DNA from: Gammaproteobacteria bacterium
GTDB taxonomy: Bacteria; Pseudomonadota; Gammaproteobacteria; Steroidobacterales; Rariloculaceae
Assembly: GCA_017577365.1 (NCBI GenBank)
Contig: PKRJ01000052.1
Coordinates: 1 to 27,647 of the forward strand
Direction: 5' to 3'
Length of the DNA: 27,647 nucleotides
Below are positions 1 to 7,424 of the stretch, one piece after another (position 1 is the stretch's first letter; each line of letters opens with the position of its first letter). The position numbers were made by a program, and so were the translations under genes. The notes below the pieces were generated by a model that saw nothing but the letters and a program-made list of their open reading frames with translations, had not been told where the DNA came from and searched no databases.

Positions 1-576
1 GAGAACGTCTACGGGCAGTCGAAGCTCGAGGCCGAACGGACCGTCATCGATCGCGGAGAGCGATTGAAGTGGACGATCGTGCGCATCTCGGAGACGTACG
101 GGCCGGGCGACGGCCGCCTGATGAAGCTCTTCAGGCTCGCGGACACCGGTGTCGTGCCGATCATCGGCAGCGGCACGAACGAGCACCATCCCGTTTACGT
201 CGACGATCTCGTCGCGGGTCTCGAGCGCGCGGCCACGCTGCCGGAGGCGGTCGGCGAGACGATCGTGCTCGCGGGCAAGGACGTGCTGCCGACGCGCGAG
301 CTGATCGAGCGCGTGGCCGAGGCGCTCGGCAAGCGCTTGCGCAGCGTGACGCTCCCGCTCGGCCCTTTCTTGCTCGCCGCGGTGATGTGCGAGACGGGCT
401 GTCGGCCGTTCGGGATCGCACCGCCGTGGCACCGGCGGCGTCTCGATTTCTTCGTCAAGCGATTCGTGTTCTCGCTCGAGAAGGCGGAGCGCCTCCTCGG
501 TTACCGGCCGAGCGTGTCCTTCGGCGACGGGGCGCGCGAGACGGCCGCCTGGTACCGCTCGAACGGTTATCTCTGA
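1..576 (+). CDS. NAD-dependent epimerase/dehydratase family protein (5' truncated)
   Basis: This is the C-terminal 191 residues of an extended short-chain dehydrogenase/reductase; the reading frame is open from the first base of the window, so the start and the N-terminal Rossmann glycine motif lie outside. The first codons read ENVYGQSKLEAE, which contains the family's catalytic YxxxK (Tyr4, Lys8). The segments RISETYGPGD and HHPVYVDDLVAGL are the usual substrate-pocket and post-catalytic motifs of nucleotide-sugar epimerases and related sterol/flavonol reductases. The stop is TGA at 574-576. It faces the methyltransferase gene across a 45-nt gap with no clear terminator. The neighbouring glycosyltransferases suggest a role in making or modifying a sugar nucleotide, but substrate cannot be read from this fragment. 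The family call is secure; the exact activity is not. Confidence 0.88.
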   Translation, partial: ENVYGQSKLEAERTVIDRGERLKWTIVRISETYGPGDGRLMKLFRLADTGVVPIIGSGTNEHHPVYVDDLVAGLERAATLPEAVGETIVLAGKDVLPTRELIERVAEALGKRLRSVTLPLGPFLLAAVMCETGCRPFGIAPPWHRRRLDFFVKRFVFSLEKAERLLGYRPSVSFGDGARETAAWYRSNGYL

Positions 577-621
577 ACGACCATTCTGCTGCGCCGCATC
601 GCGTGCGGGCGGGCGTGCGCG

Positions 622-1422
622 TCAGTGCACCGCGGGCTTGTAGGCGACGGCCGCGATCTTCTTCGTCAAAATTCGCACGTTCTTCCCGTACATCTTGTAC
701 GCCGCCCTGAAGAAGAGCTCGGCGGTCTTCGTGAAGGCCAGCCCGACGTAGTTCAGCGGATTGGTCCAGAAGACGTAGATCGACAGCGGCAGCGTCTCGA
801 TCCGCTCGAATCCGGCGAGCTTCAGCACTTGCGCCAGGCTGTGCTCGGTGAAGGTGTTGAAGTGATCGATGTTGTGCGCGAGGTTCTCGGACCCGACGAG
901 AGGATTCGCGCCGTTCAAGCCGTAGACGAGCACGTAGCCGTTCGTACGCAACGCCGTGCGGCACAAGCGCAAGAACTCGATCTGCTCGTCGAGCGTCAGA
1001 TGGTTCAGCTCCTGCTCCGGGAGAATCACGTCGTACTCGTCCTCGACACCCTCGAGCCACTCGAATGCGCGCGCGGCACGGCAATCGAGATTGCGGCGGA
1101 CCGCGTGGGCGACTTTCTCCGGATCCGAATCGATGCCGGTCACATGCGCATAGCCTTCCTTTCGCAGCATGTTGACGAGATAGCCGGGCCCGCAGCTCAC
1201 GACCAGGATCCGTGCGTTGCGGTCCTGCGGCATGCGAGGCAGATAGTTGTGCTTGTAGTAGCGATAGAACGAGTCGTAACCCTTCTCGACGTCGTCGGGA
1301 GCTTGCCAGTACGAATCGAACGGCTCGAGCCTCGCGGCGAGCGTCGAGGAGCGCGAGCCTTGTGTCGAAGCGAAAGTCCCGGGAACACGAGTATCCGCGC
1401 CATCGCGCAAGCCTGTCGCCAT
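622..1422 (-). CDS. class I SAM-dependent methyltransferase
   Basis: A 266-residue protein with a class I methyltransferase Rossmann fold. The SAM-binding motif I is ILVVSCGPGYL (residues 72-82), followed by the acidic end of strand beta2, GIDSDPEKV (96-104), which normally binds the ribose. A C-terminal hydrophobic or amphipathic segment (FWTNPLNYVGLAF and following) may associate with membrane. I chose the ATG at 1422 because GGAGG lies 10 nt upstream; the frame stays open to 1548, but that extension is Arg-rich and low in complexity. The gene is divergent from the glycosyltransferase operon and convergent with the epimerase. In this setting a sugar or lipid O-methyltransferase is plausible (inference); the acceptor is unknown. 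Confidence 0.85.
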   Translation of the reverse strand: MATGLRDGADTRVPGTFASTQGSRSSTLAARLEPFDSYWQAPDDVEKGYDSFYRYYKHNYLPRMPQDRNARILVVSCGPGYLVNMLRKEGYAHVTGIDSDPEKVAHAVRRNLDCRAARAFEWLEGVEDEYDVILPEQELNHLTLDEQIEFLRLCRTALRTNGYVLVYGLNGANPLVGSENLAHNIDHFNTFTEHSLAQVLKLAGFERIETLPLSIYVFWTNPLNYVGLAFTKTAELFFRAAYKMYGKNVRILTKKIAAVAYKPAVH

Positions 1423-1738
1423 TGCTTTGCTGCCTCCGGTCGTCGTTCCGTCACTGCACGAGCCGCGCCGTCGCGGCCGACGTAACTGCAAGAAGCGTAA
1501 CCGGAAAAAGGCTCGCGCGCGTTCCAAAGTTTTCAACTCGTCTTCCAAGTATTGCTATCGGCGCTCGCGCGTCTCCGCCCGACGCTCGATCGGTGCGCGA
1601 GCGGCGTAGGGCTTGGCACGCAATCTGTATGAGAGGAGACCGATCCGCCGCGTACGGCGGGCCGACGGCTTCGCGAGCCAGCGAGCGACAAGGAGAACGA
1701 ATGAAGGGCAGGATGACCGCGACGAGCCGGCTGCGCCG
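1423..1738. promoter_or_regulatory. divergent intergenic region between methyltransferase and glycosyltransferase operon
   Basis: This 316-nt gap must hold promoters for both directions. On the plus strand TTGGCACG at 1613-1620 matches the -24 half of a sigma-54 promoter well, but the -12 half has GT (1627-1628) where GC is expected, so the site is only a candidate. No clean sigma-70 -35/-10 pair was found. At the 3' end lies a 13-codon open frame (1701-1742) preceded by AAGGAG and overlapping the glycosyltransferase start; it is listed separately. Confidence 0.35.
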
Positions 1739-1742
1739 ATGA
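1701..1742 (+). CDS. possible 13-codon leader peptide coupled to the glycosyltransferase
   Basis: The open frame encodes MKGRMTATSRLRR and ends in TGA at 1740-1742, overlapping the glycosyltransferase ATG (1739-1741) as ATGA. It is preceded by AAGGAG at a suitable distance (5 nt), whereas the glycosyltransferase ATG has only a weak purine stretch of its own. This arrangement would let ribosomes finishing the leader re-start on the glycosyltransferase, the same ATGA coupling seen twice downstream. The peptide is basic and has no recognisable family. It may instead be chance, or mark a start-site misassignment. No attenuator hairpin was seen. Confidence 0.35.
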   Translation: MKGRMTATSRLRR

Positions 1743-2935
1743 GGCTACTGTTCTGCAACTACGAGTATCCGCCTCTGGGCGGCGGAGGCGGCGTCGTGAA
1801 CGCGGCGCTCGCGGCGGCGCTCGCGAAACGTCACGAGGTGACCGTGTTGACCTCCCGCGGCCCGGGCCTCGAGGGCGACGAGATCGTCGACGGCGTACGC
1901 GTGGTGCGGGTGCCGGTGCTGTTTCGCCGCAGCCGCGCGGTCGCGAGCTTCGCGTCCATGCTCGCCTATCTCGGCTCGGGAGCGCTCGCGGGCCGGCGAT
2001 TGCTCGCCGGCCGCGCATACGACGTCATCAATACCCACTTCGTGCTGCCGACCGGGCCGGTCGGCCACGCGCTCTCGCGTATCGGCGGCGTGCCGAACGT
2101 GCTGTCGGTGCACGGCGGCGATCTGTTCGATCCGAGCAAGCGCTCGTCGGCTCATCGGCACGCACCGCTGCGCGCGCTCGTGCGCCATCTCGCGCTCGCC
2201 GCGGACGCCGTGGTCGCGCAATCGCAGGACACGCGCGACAACTTGAACCGCTTCTATGCGCCCGAGATTCGGCCGCACGTGATACCGCTCGGCATCGCCG
2301 CGCCGCCGCGCGTCTCGACGTCCCGCGCCGCGCACGGCGTTCGATCGGACGATGTCGTGCTGATCGGCATCGGCCGGCTCGTCGCCCGCAAGCGATTCGA
2401 TCGGCTGATCGCCGCCGTCGCGATGCTCGATCCGCGCGTGAAGCTCCTCATCGTCGGCGAGGGCCCCAAGGAGTCGGAGCTGCGGGACCAGGCGGCACGC
2501 ATGGGCGTCGCGGACCGTGTACGGTTTTGCGGAGCCGTGGACGACGTGACGAAGTACGAGCTGCTCTCGATCTCGGACCTCTACGTCTCGACGAGCGATC
2601 ACGAGGGATTCGGTCTCGTTTTCCTCGAGGCGATGGCGAGCGGCCTGCCGATCGTTTGCGGCGATCGCGGCGGCCAGCGCGACTTTCTGGTCGACGGCGT
2701 CACCGGGTATCTCGTGCCGCCGGACGACATCAGCGGTTTCGTCGAGCGTTGCACGCGCCTGATCGCTCGCCCGGAGGAGCGGCTCGCGATGGGGAACGCG
2801 AATCGCGCGCGCGCGTCTTCCTTCTTCATCGACCGATGCGCGGAGCGATACGAGGAGCTGTTCGAAGCGGTCGTGCGGGAGCACCGGCGGCGAGCGGGCA
2901 GCCTCGCCGAGCACGTCGTGGAGGGCACGAAATGA
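1739..2935 (+). CDS. GT4-family glycosyltransferase (group 1)
   Basis: A 398-residue GT-B fold retaining glycosyltransferase. The N-terminal half starts MRLLFCNYEYPPLGGGGG, typical of the Glyco_transf_4 acceptor domain with its Gly-rich loop. The C-terminal half contains GIGRLVARKRFDRLI, the strand/basic segment that binds donor diphosphate, and the diagnostic E-x7-E motif (Glu289 to Glu297 in HEGFGLVFLEAMASGLPIV). Length is normal for the family. It is probably cytosolic or peripheral at the inner membrane and adds a hexose to a lipid-linked glycan. The start is supported by alignment of the N-terminal motif and by the overlapping leader frame. It overlaps the next gene by ATGA (2932-2935), so it is the first full gene of a coupled three-gene run. 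Donor and acceptor are unknown. Confidence 0.92.
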   Translation: MRLLFCNYEYPPLGGGGGVVNAALAAALAKRHEVTVLTSRGPGLEGDEIVDGVRVVRVPVLFRRSRAVASFASMLAYLGSGALAGRRLLAGRAYDVINTHFVLPTGPVGHALSRIGGVPNVLSVHGGDLFDPSKRSSAHRHAPLRALVRHLALAADAVVAQSQDTRDNLNRFYAPEIRPHVIPLGIAAPPRVSTSRAAHGVRSDDVVLIGIGRLVARKRFDRLIAAVAMLDPRVKLLIVGEGPKESELRDQAARMGVADRVRFCGAVDDVTKYELLSISDLYVSTSDHEGFGLVFLEAMASGLPIVCGDRGGQRDFLVDGVTGYLVPPDDISGFVERCTRLIARPEERLAMGNANRARASSFFIDRCAERYEELFEAVVREHRRRAGSLAEHVVEGTK

Positions 2936-4008
2936 GCGAAGCGGGCCGCGACGTTCGGCCGGCCGCGAGCGATAGCGGGTCGCCGGAGCTGTCGATCATC
3001 GTGCCTCTCTACAACGAGGAGGCGAACGTTCGTCCGCTATGGGACACGATCGAGCGAGCGATGGCGCCTACCGGGCTCGATTACGAGGTCTTGCTCGTCG
3101 ACGACGGAAGCGTGGACGGTACCTTCGGGGCGGCCGCGGCGCTCGTGCCGATGCACCCGCAGGTTCGAGTCGTGAAGCTCCGGCGAAACTACGGGCAGAC
3201 GGCGGCGATGGCGGCGGGCATCGAGCAGGCGCGCGGTCGGGTGCTCGTGACCATGGACGGCGATCTGCAGAACGATCCGGCCGATATCCCGCGCTTTCTC
3301 GCCACGCTCGAGCAAGGCTTCGACATCGTGGTCGGCTGGCGGCACGACCGAAAGGACAAGCTGTGGTCGCGCAAGGTGCCGTCGCGGATCGCGAACGCGC
3401 TGATCGGGAAGGTGACGGGCGTTCCGATCCAGGACAACGGCTGCTCGTTGAAGGCGTATCGCGCCGACGTGATCAAAGCGATTCCGTTGTACTCGGAGAT
3501 GCATCGCTTCATTCCCGCGATGGCGTCTCTTGCGGGACCGAGGATCGCCGAGATCAAGGTGCGTCATCATGCCCGGCGGTACGGGCAGTCGAAGTACGGC
3601 TTGTCGCGCGTCTATCGCGTTCTGCTCGATCTCCTCACCGTGAAAACGATCATCGGCTTCGCCTCGCGCCCCGCCGGCTGGTTCGTGCTGCTCGCGATGC
3701 CGGCCTTCTTCGCCGCGGCCGCGTGCATCGGCGCGAGCGTCTACCAATCGCTCGTGCTCGATGATCCGTTCTCCACGCCGCTCGCGGGCGTCGGCCTACT
3801 GTTCGGCGCGCTCGCGTTCTTCATGACGATGCTCGGAATGCTGGGTGAGATCATCTACAAGACCGGCGACACGCGCGACCACCGCTTCTCGATGCTCGCC
3901 GCGCGGCCGCTTTCGGGCGCGGCGCCGAGAAACCAGGGGCGGGGACGCGGCGCGGCGTCGATCGAGGGCTCCGCAGCGCGAGTCGCGCCGGAAGGCAGGC
4001 CATCATGA
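2932..4008 (+). CDS. GT2-family glycosyltransferase, ArnC/DPM1-like, two TM helices
   Basis: A 358-residue GT-A enzyme with every landmark of the polyprenyl-phosphate glycosyltransferase group: SIIVPLYNEE (21-30), VDDGS (56-60), RNYGQTAAMAAG (85-96), the metal-binding DGD at 109-111 in VTMDGDLQNDP, GCSLKAY, and the acceptor loop RYGQSKYGLSRV. Two C-terminal hydrophobic segments (about residues 245-300) anchor it in the inner membrane. The family transfers a sugar from a nucleotide donor to undecaprenyl phosphate on the cytoplasmic face. The tail after the second helix is Arg/Gly/Ala-rich and probably disordered. Start and stop overlap both neighbours as ATGA. The next gene is a paralogue lacking the catalytic motifs, so the two may work as a pair (inference). 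Confidence 0.93.
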   Translation: MSEAGRDVRPAASDSGSPELSIIVPLYNEEANVRPLWDTIERAMAPTGLDYEVLLVDDGSVDGTFGAAAALVPMHPQVRVVKLRRNYGQTAAMAAGIEQARGRVLVTMDGDLQNDPADIPRFLATLEQGFDIVVGWRHDRKDKLWSRKVPSRIANALIGKVTGVPIQDNGCSLKAYRADVIKAIPLYSEMHRFIPAMASLAGPRIAEIKVRHHARRYGQSKYGLSRVYRVLLDLLTVKTIIGFASRPAGWFVLLAMPAFFAAAACIGASVYQSLVLDDPFSTPLAGVGLLFGALAFFMTMLGMLGEIIYKTGDTRDHRFSMLAARPLSGAAPRNQGRGRGAASIEGSAARVAPEGRPS

Positions 4009-5030
4009 GACGTGTGGATCTCTCCGTCGTCGTGCCGGTCGGGAAGCGGGTCGACGACTTGAAGGCTTTGCATCGGGAGTACAGGCAGGGGCTCGACGCC
4101 TGCGGCGTGACCTACGAGATGATCTACGTGCTCGACGGCGAGCGGGGCGCGCGCTTCGTGCTGGAATCGCTGCGCGACTCGGGCGAGCCGATCAAGATCA
4201 TCCGGCTCGGCAAGAGCTTCGGCGAAGCGACCGCGCTGATGGTCGGATTCGCGAATGCGGACGGCGCGCGCCTGATGACGTTGCCGGCCTACTTTCAGAT
4301 CGAAGGGCGCGAGCTGCCGAAGCTCGTCGCCGCGGCGGCCGACGCGGATCTGGTCGTCGCGCGGCGCTGGCCTCGCCGAGGAGGGCGCTTCGAGACGGTG
4401 CGGCGCAACGTGTTCCACGCGCTGCTGAGACTCATCACGCGCAAGTCCTTCCGCGATCTCGGCTGCGGCGCGCGAGTCATGAGCCGCCGCGTGGCGCAGG
4501 AGATCACGATCTACGGGGACCAGCATCGGTTGCTGCCCGTGCTCGCCGCGGAGCAAGGGTTCGAGGTCGAGGAGATCGACGTCGCGCAGTCGCCGCGGGA
4601 CGACTTCCGAGGCCGCTATCGTCTGCGCGAGTACCTGCATCGGCTGCTCGATCTGCTGACCGTATTCTTCCTGACGCGCTTCACCAAGAAGCCGCTCAGG
4701 TTCTTCGGGATGATCGGCAGCGGCACGTTCGCGATCGGCGGGATCGCGTTGGCCGTGCTCGTTGCGCAGCGCCTGCTCTTCGGTGCCGCTCTAGCCGACC
4801 GCCCGGCCATGCTCCTCGCGTGCCTGATGCTCGTTCTCGGCGTGCAGCTCTTCGCAATCGGCCTCATCGGCGAGCTCATCATCTTTACACACGCCAAAGA
4901 TCTCAAGGATTATCGGATCGCCGACATCGTCGAGTCGCACCGCGTCAAGGAGCGCGACGATGCGGGTGCGGAGCTTACCGCGCCGATCGCCGGCGGCTCC
5001 GAGCAAGTCCACAGGGCGACGTCGCTATGA
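4005..5030 (+). CDS. degenerate GT2-family glycosyltransferase paralogue, two TM helices (probable pseudoenzyme)
   Basis: A 341-residue protein collinear with the preceding GT2: LSVVVPVGKRV at the N-terminus, RLGKSFGEATALMVGFANADG for the usual NxGqxxAmxaG segment, LGCGARVMSRR for GCSLKAYR, and two C-terminal membrane helices ending GLIGELIIFTHA. The catalytic positions have changed. VDDGS is now VLDGE (42-46), and the metal-binding DxD is replaced by TLPAYFQIE (92-100). The RYGxSKY acceptor loop is replaced by RGRYRLREYLHR. The frame is intact and well conserved structurally, so it looks maintained rather than decayed. It could be a non-catalytic partner of the upstream enzyme, or an enzyme with altered chemistry. 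It begins with an ATGA overlap, so coexpression with the active GT2 is expected. Confidence 0.85.
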   Translation: MRRVDLSVVVPVGKRVDDLKALHREYRQGLDACGVTYEMIYVLDGERGARFVLESLRDSGEPIKIIRLGKSFGEATALMVGFANADGARLMTLPAYFQIEGRELPKLVAAAADADLVVARRWPRRGGRFETVRRNVFHALLRLITRKSFRDLGCGARVMSRRVAQEITIYGDQHRLLPVLAAEQGFEVEEIDVAQSPRDDFRGRYRLREYLHRLLDLLTVFFLTRFTKKPLRFFGMIGSGTFAIGGIALAVLVAQRLLFGAALADRPAMLLACLMLVLGVQLFAIGLIGELIIFTHAKDLKDYRIADIVESHRVKERDDAGAELTAPIAGGSEQVHRATSL

Positions 5031-5113
5031 GCCACTGGGCCGTGGCACGCAACTTGCTCCCCGGTCGCGGCGCTTGACGGCACAGAGCGAAAATCCCGGA
5101 ACGAGCGAGCACC

Positions 5114-6976
5114 ATGCTTGGCGAGAACACGGCAGTATCTCCCGCGGCGGCCGCAGGCGAAGCGCGCCGAGCGGCTTCCGTGCTGCGAGATCGCTACGTT
5201 CTCGAGCGACGCGTCGCGCAGGGACGCTTCGGCGCGATGTATCGGGCCCTCGATCGGCAAGGGTACGCGGGGCGGGAGCGCGTCGCGATCCTGATCCTGC
5301 CGACGGAGGTGTCGACCAGGCTCGATGCCTTCAAGGCGGGGTTCGACGTGGTGCGCACGCTGTCGCATCGAAATATCGTCGAGCTCTACGACCTCGACCG
5401 CGACGGCGATACTCATTTCGTCGTGCTCGAGTGGGTCGACGGCGAGTCGCTTCGCAGCGTTATGGATACGCTCGCCCCCGAGACCGTTTGCGAATCGGAT
5501 GCGCTCGGCGTGGTCCGCGCGGTCGGCAGCGCGTTGGCCTACGCGCATGCGAAGGGAATCGTGCACGGAGACATCCGGCCGGAGAACGTCATCGTCACCG
5601 AAAGGGGCGAGGTGCTGCTGCTCTTCACACCGGCATGCCTCGCGCGCAGCGCGCCGTTCGTCGTGACGCCGAGGGACGACGTGCGCGGTCTCGCCGCGCT
5701 GCTGTACGAGCTGATGGCGGGGACTCCGCCGCCTCCGGGCGGACTGTACGGTAATGCGAAAGACGACGAGCCGCTGCCGATCGAGGCGCTCGGCCGCAAG
5801 CGGTGGAAAGGATTGCGCAGCGCGCTGTCGCTGCGCGACAACCGCATCGCGAGCGCGAAGCAGCTGCTCGAGGCGCTCGATCTGGAGCCCGTGGACGTCT
5901 CGGGCCGCCGCCCGCCGAAGCGAGAGCGCGCGTTCGGCCGCAGGCCGCGCGGGATCGGCGGTCGCGTCGTGCGCCTCGCAGCACTCGCGGCGGTCGCGAT
6001 CGCTGCCGTCGGCGTTTACCGCTATGTTGCGGATCGCACGCCGCAGCTCGTCGACCTCGGCGCCTGGTCGGCCGAGCTTTCGACGAGATTCGACCGCGCC
6101 GCATCGTGGGCGCGCGAGAGCCTCGTCGAGGTGCGCAGCCGCGTAACGCGTGCGGGTGAAGTGGTCGTCGCTTATCTCGAGCGGGACGAAGCGAGCTCGT
6201 CGAACGAAGCGACGGAAGAGAACGACGCGCACGATGGCATGTCGACCGGGGCGGCCGGCGGCGACGAGATCGTCGACGCCTCCGTCGACCGCGGCGGCGA
6301 GCCGCACGGCTCGGGCCGCGCGCTTCCCGAGTCTCGGGAATCCGCGCCCGCCGAAGGCGCGCGCCGGAGCGGTGCGAGCGACGAGCAAGCACCGGCTGAC
6401 GCCGAGCACGCGATCGAGCACGAGGACAGTCGCGCGAACGGCGCCGTCGTTCGTGACGAAGCTCCGTCGGCCGTTTCCCCCGAGACGAGGGCGACGGGCG
6501 CCGTCGCGGCGGCATCGACGGATCGCGCGCCGGCGGCATCGATGAATCGCTCGTCCGATCGGGCCGAAGCGCGGTCCGCGTCGGACCGCGGCGAGCGCCG
6601 AGCGGACGCGCGCGCGTCGGAACCTATCCGCGAAACTGCGGTCTATTTCGCAACTCCCAATATTTCCGTGTCGGAAAGCGGAGGCGTGGCTGCAATCCGG
6701 GTCTTGCGAACGGATTTACGCGGGACGCTTTCCTTCGTATGGTGGACGGCAGACGGCTCGGCCGTTGCGGGGGAGGACTATGCCGATCTCGGCCGCGTCG
6801 TCGAGCAGTTCTCGGAGGGGGAGGCGATGCGAATCCTGTACGTGCCGATCGTGTCGGACGCGGTGGCGGAGCCCCGCGAAGAGTACTTCGAAGTATTAAT
6901 CGGCTCCTTGTCGCCGCAAGGAAATCAAGACGGCACGATCGAAAGCGCGCGCGTGACGATCGTCGACGACGACTGA
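5114..6976 (+). CDS. pseudokinase - TM - Calx-beta membrane protein
   Basis: A 620-residue protein with an unusual architecture. Residues about 28-265 follow a Hanks-type Ser/Thr kinase: glycine loop AQGRFGAMY (35-43), HRNIVELYDL, VLEWVDGESL, and the catalytic loop HGDIRPEN (151-158). Three key residues are missing: the VAIK lysine is Leu60 (VAILILP), the helix-C glutamate position is Gly76, and DFG is LFT (170-172). One TM helix (about 284-304) follows, then some 200 residues of low-complexity Arg/Asp/Ser/Ala-rich linker, then a Calx-beta domain (about 506-620) with SVSESGG, GEDYADL and VTIVDDD. Calx-beta domains are extracellular calcium-binding beta folds. A cytoplasmic signalling or scaffold head with a periplasmic sensor/adhesion tail is inferred. 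It lies 83 nt after the glycosyltransferases and is probably cotranscribed. Start choice is supported by domain position only; the SD is weak. Confidence 0.82.
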   Translation: MLGENTAVSPAAAAGEARRAASVLRDRYVLERRVAQGRFGAMYRALDRQGYAGRERVAILILPTEVSTRLDAFKAGFDVVRTLSHRNIVELYDLDRDGDTHFVVLEWVDGESLRSVMDTLAPETVCESDALGVVRAVGSALAYAHAKGIVHGDIRPENVIVTERGEVLLLFTPACLARSAPFVVTPRDDVRGLAALLYELMAGTPPPPGGLYGNAKDDEPLPIEALGRKRWKGLRSALSLRDNRIASAKQLLEALDLEPVDVSGRRPPKRERAFGRRPRGIGGRVVRLAALAAVAIAAVGVYRYVADRTPQLVDLGAWSAELSTRFDRAASWARESLVEVRSRVTRAGEVVVAYLERDEASSSNEATEENDAHDGMSTGAAGGDEIVDASVDRGGEPHGSGRALPESRESAPAEGARRSGASDEQAPADAEHAIEHEDSRANGAVVRDEAPSAVSPETRATGAVAAASTDRAPAASMNRSSDRAEARSASDRGERRADARASEPIRETAVYFATPNISVSESGGVAAIRVLRTDLRGTLSFVWWTADGSAVAGEDYADLGRVVEQFSEGEAMRILYVPIVSDAVAEPREEYFEVLIGSLSPQGNQDGTIESARVTIVDDD

Positions 6977-7061
6977 ACAAGCGGCAGCGCCGTCGAACGG
7001 CGCCTCGGCGAGTCTGGGTCCGTTACCGAGCGGATCCTTCACCGAACGAGAGGACAGAGCA

Positions 7062-7394
7062 TTGGTACGAGCTTTCACGAGCAGGCCGTCGGTGCGTATT
7101 CCGATACTGGTCAGCCCGATGGCTTCGGGGGACGAGCTGGTCGGTTGGCAGGATGGCGTGCTGAAGATCCGGGTCGTCGCGAGCGACCAGAACGGTGCCG
7201 ATGACCGCGCCGTCGAATCCTTGCTCGCGGACGTGCTCGGCATCGATGCGTCCCGCGTGCGCGTCGTGCTCGGCAGAGGCGCGCGGCGCAAATGGGTCGA
7301 GATCGACGACTACGACGAGCTCGACCTCGAGCGCGAGCTGCCGGGTCGTTGGGCGAGCGCGGACGGAGACGAGCCCGCCGACGCGAAGAGCTGA
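7062..7394 (+). CDS. DUF167 (YggU-like) family protein
   Basis: A 110-residue protein of the DUF167 family. The core runs from PILVSPMASGDEL through GWQDGVLKIRVVASDQNGADDRAVESLLADVLGI (quoted in outline; residues about 29-65) to VRVVLGRGARRKWVEID, which corresponds to the family's conserved G-x-x-x-R-x-K segment. Function of the family is unknown; members are small, cytosolic alpha/beta proteins. The start is TTG at 7062, chosen because GAGAGGA lies about 8 nt upstream; an in-frame GTG at 7092 is the alternative and also retains the whole domain. The usual AN-x-A motif reads ADDRA here, a divergence. It follows the pseudokinase gene by 85 nt on the same strand and is convergent with the lipoprotein gene. 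Confidence 0.7.
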   Translation: MVRAFTSRPSVRIPILVSPMASGDELVGWQDGVLKIRVVASDQNGADDRAVESLLADVLGIDASRVRVVLGRGARRKWVEIDDYDELDLERELPGRWASADGDEPADAKS

Positions 7395-7424
7395 CCGCTC
7401 GCGTCGGCAGGCTGCCCCGCCAAG

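Noticed and set aside
577..621. Bidirectional terminator between the epimerase and methyltransferase genes
   Set aside because: GC-rich runs are present, but the inverted repeats are imperfect and there is no T-tract on either strand.
4910..6421. 503-codon minus-strand frame across the pseudokinase
   Set aside because: It is a composition shadow of the plus-strand kinase and its Arg-rich linker, with no motif of its own.
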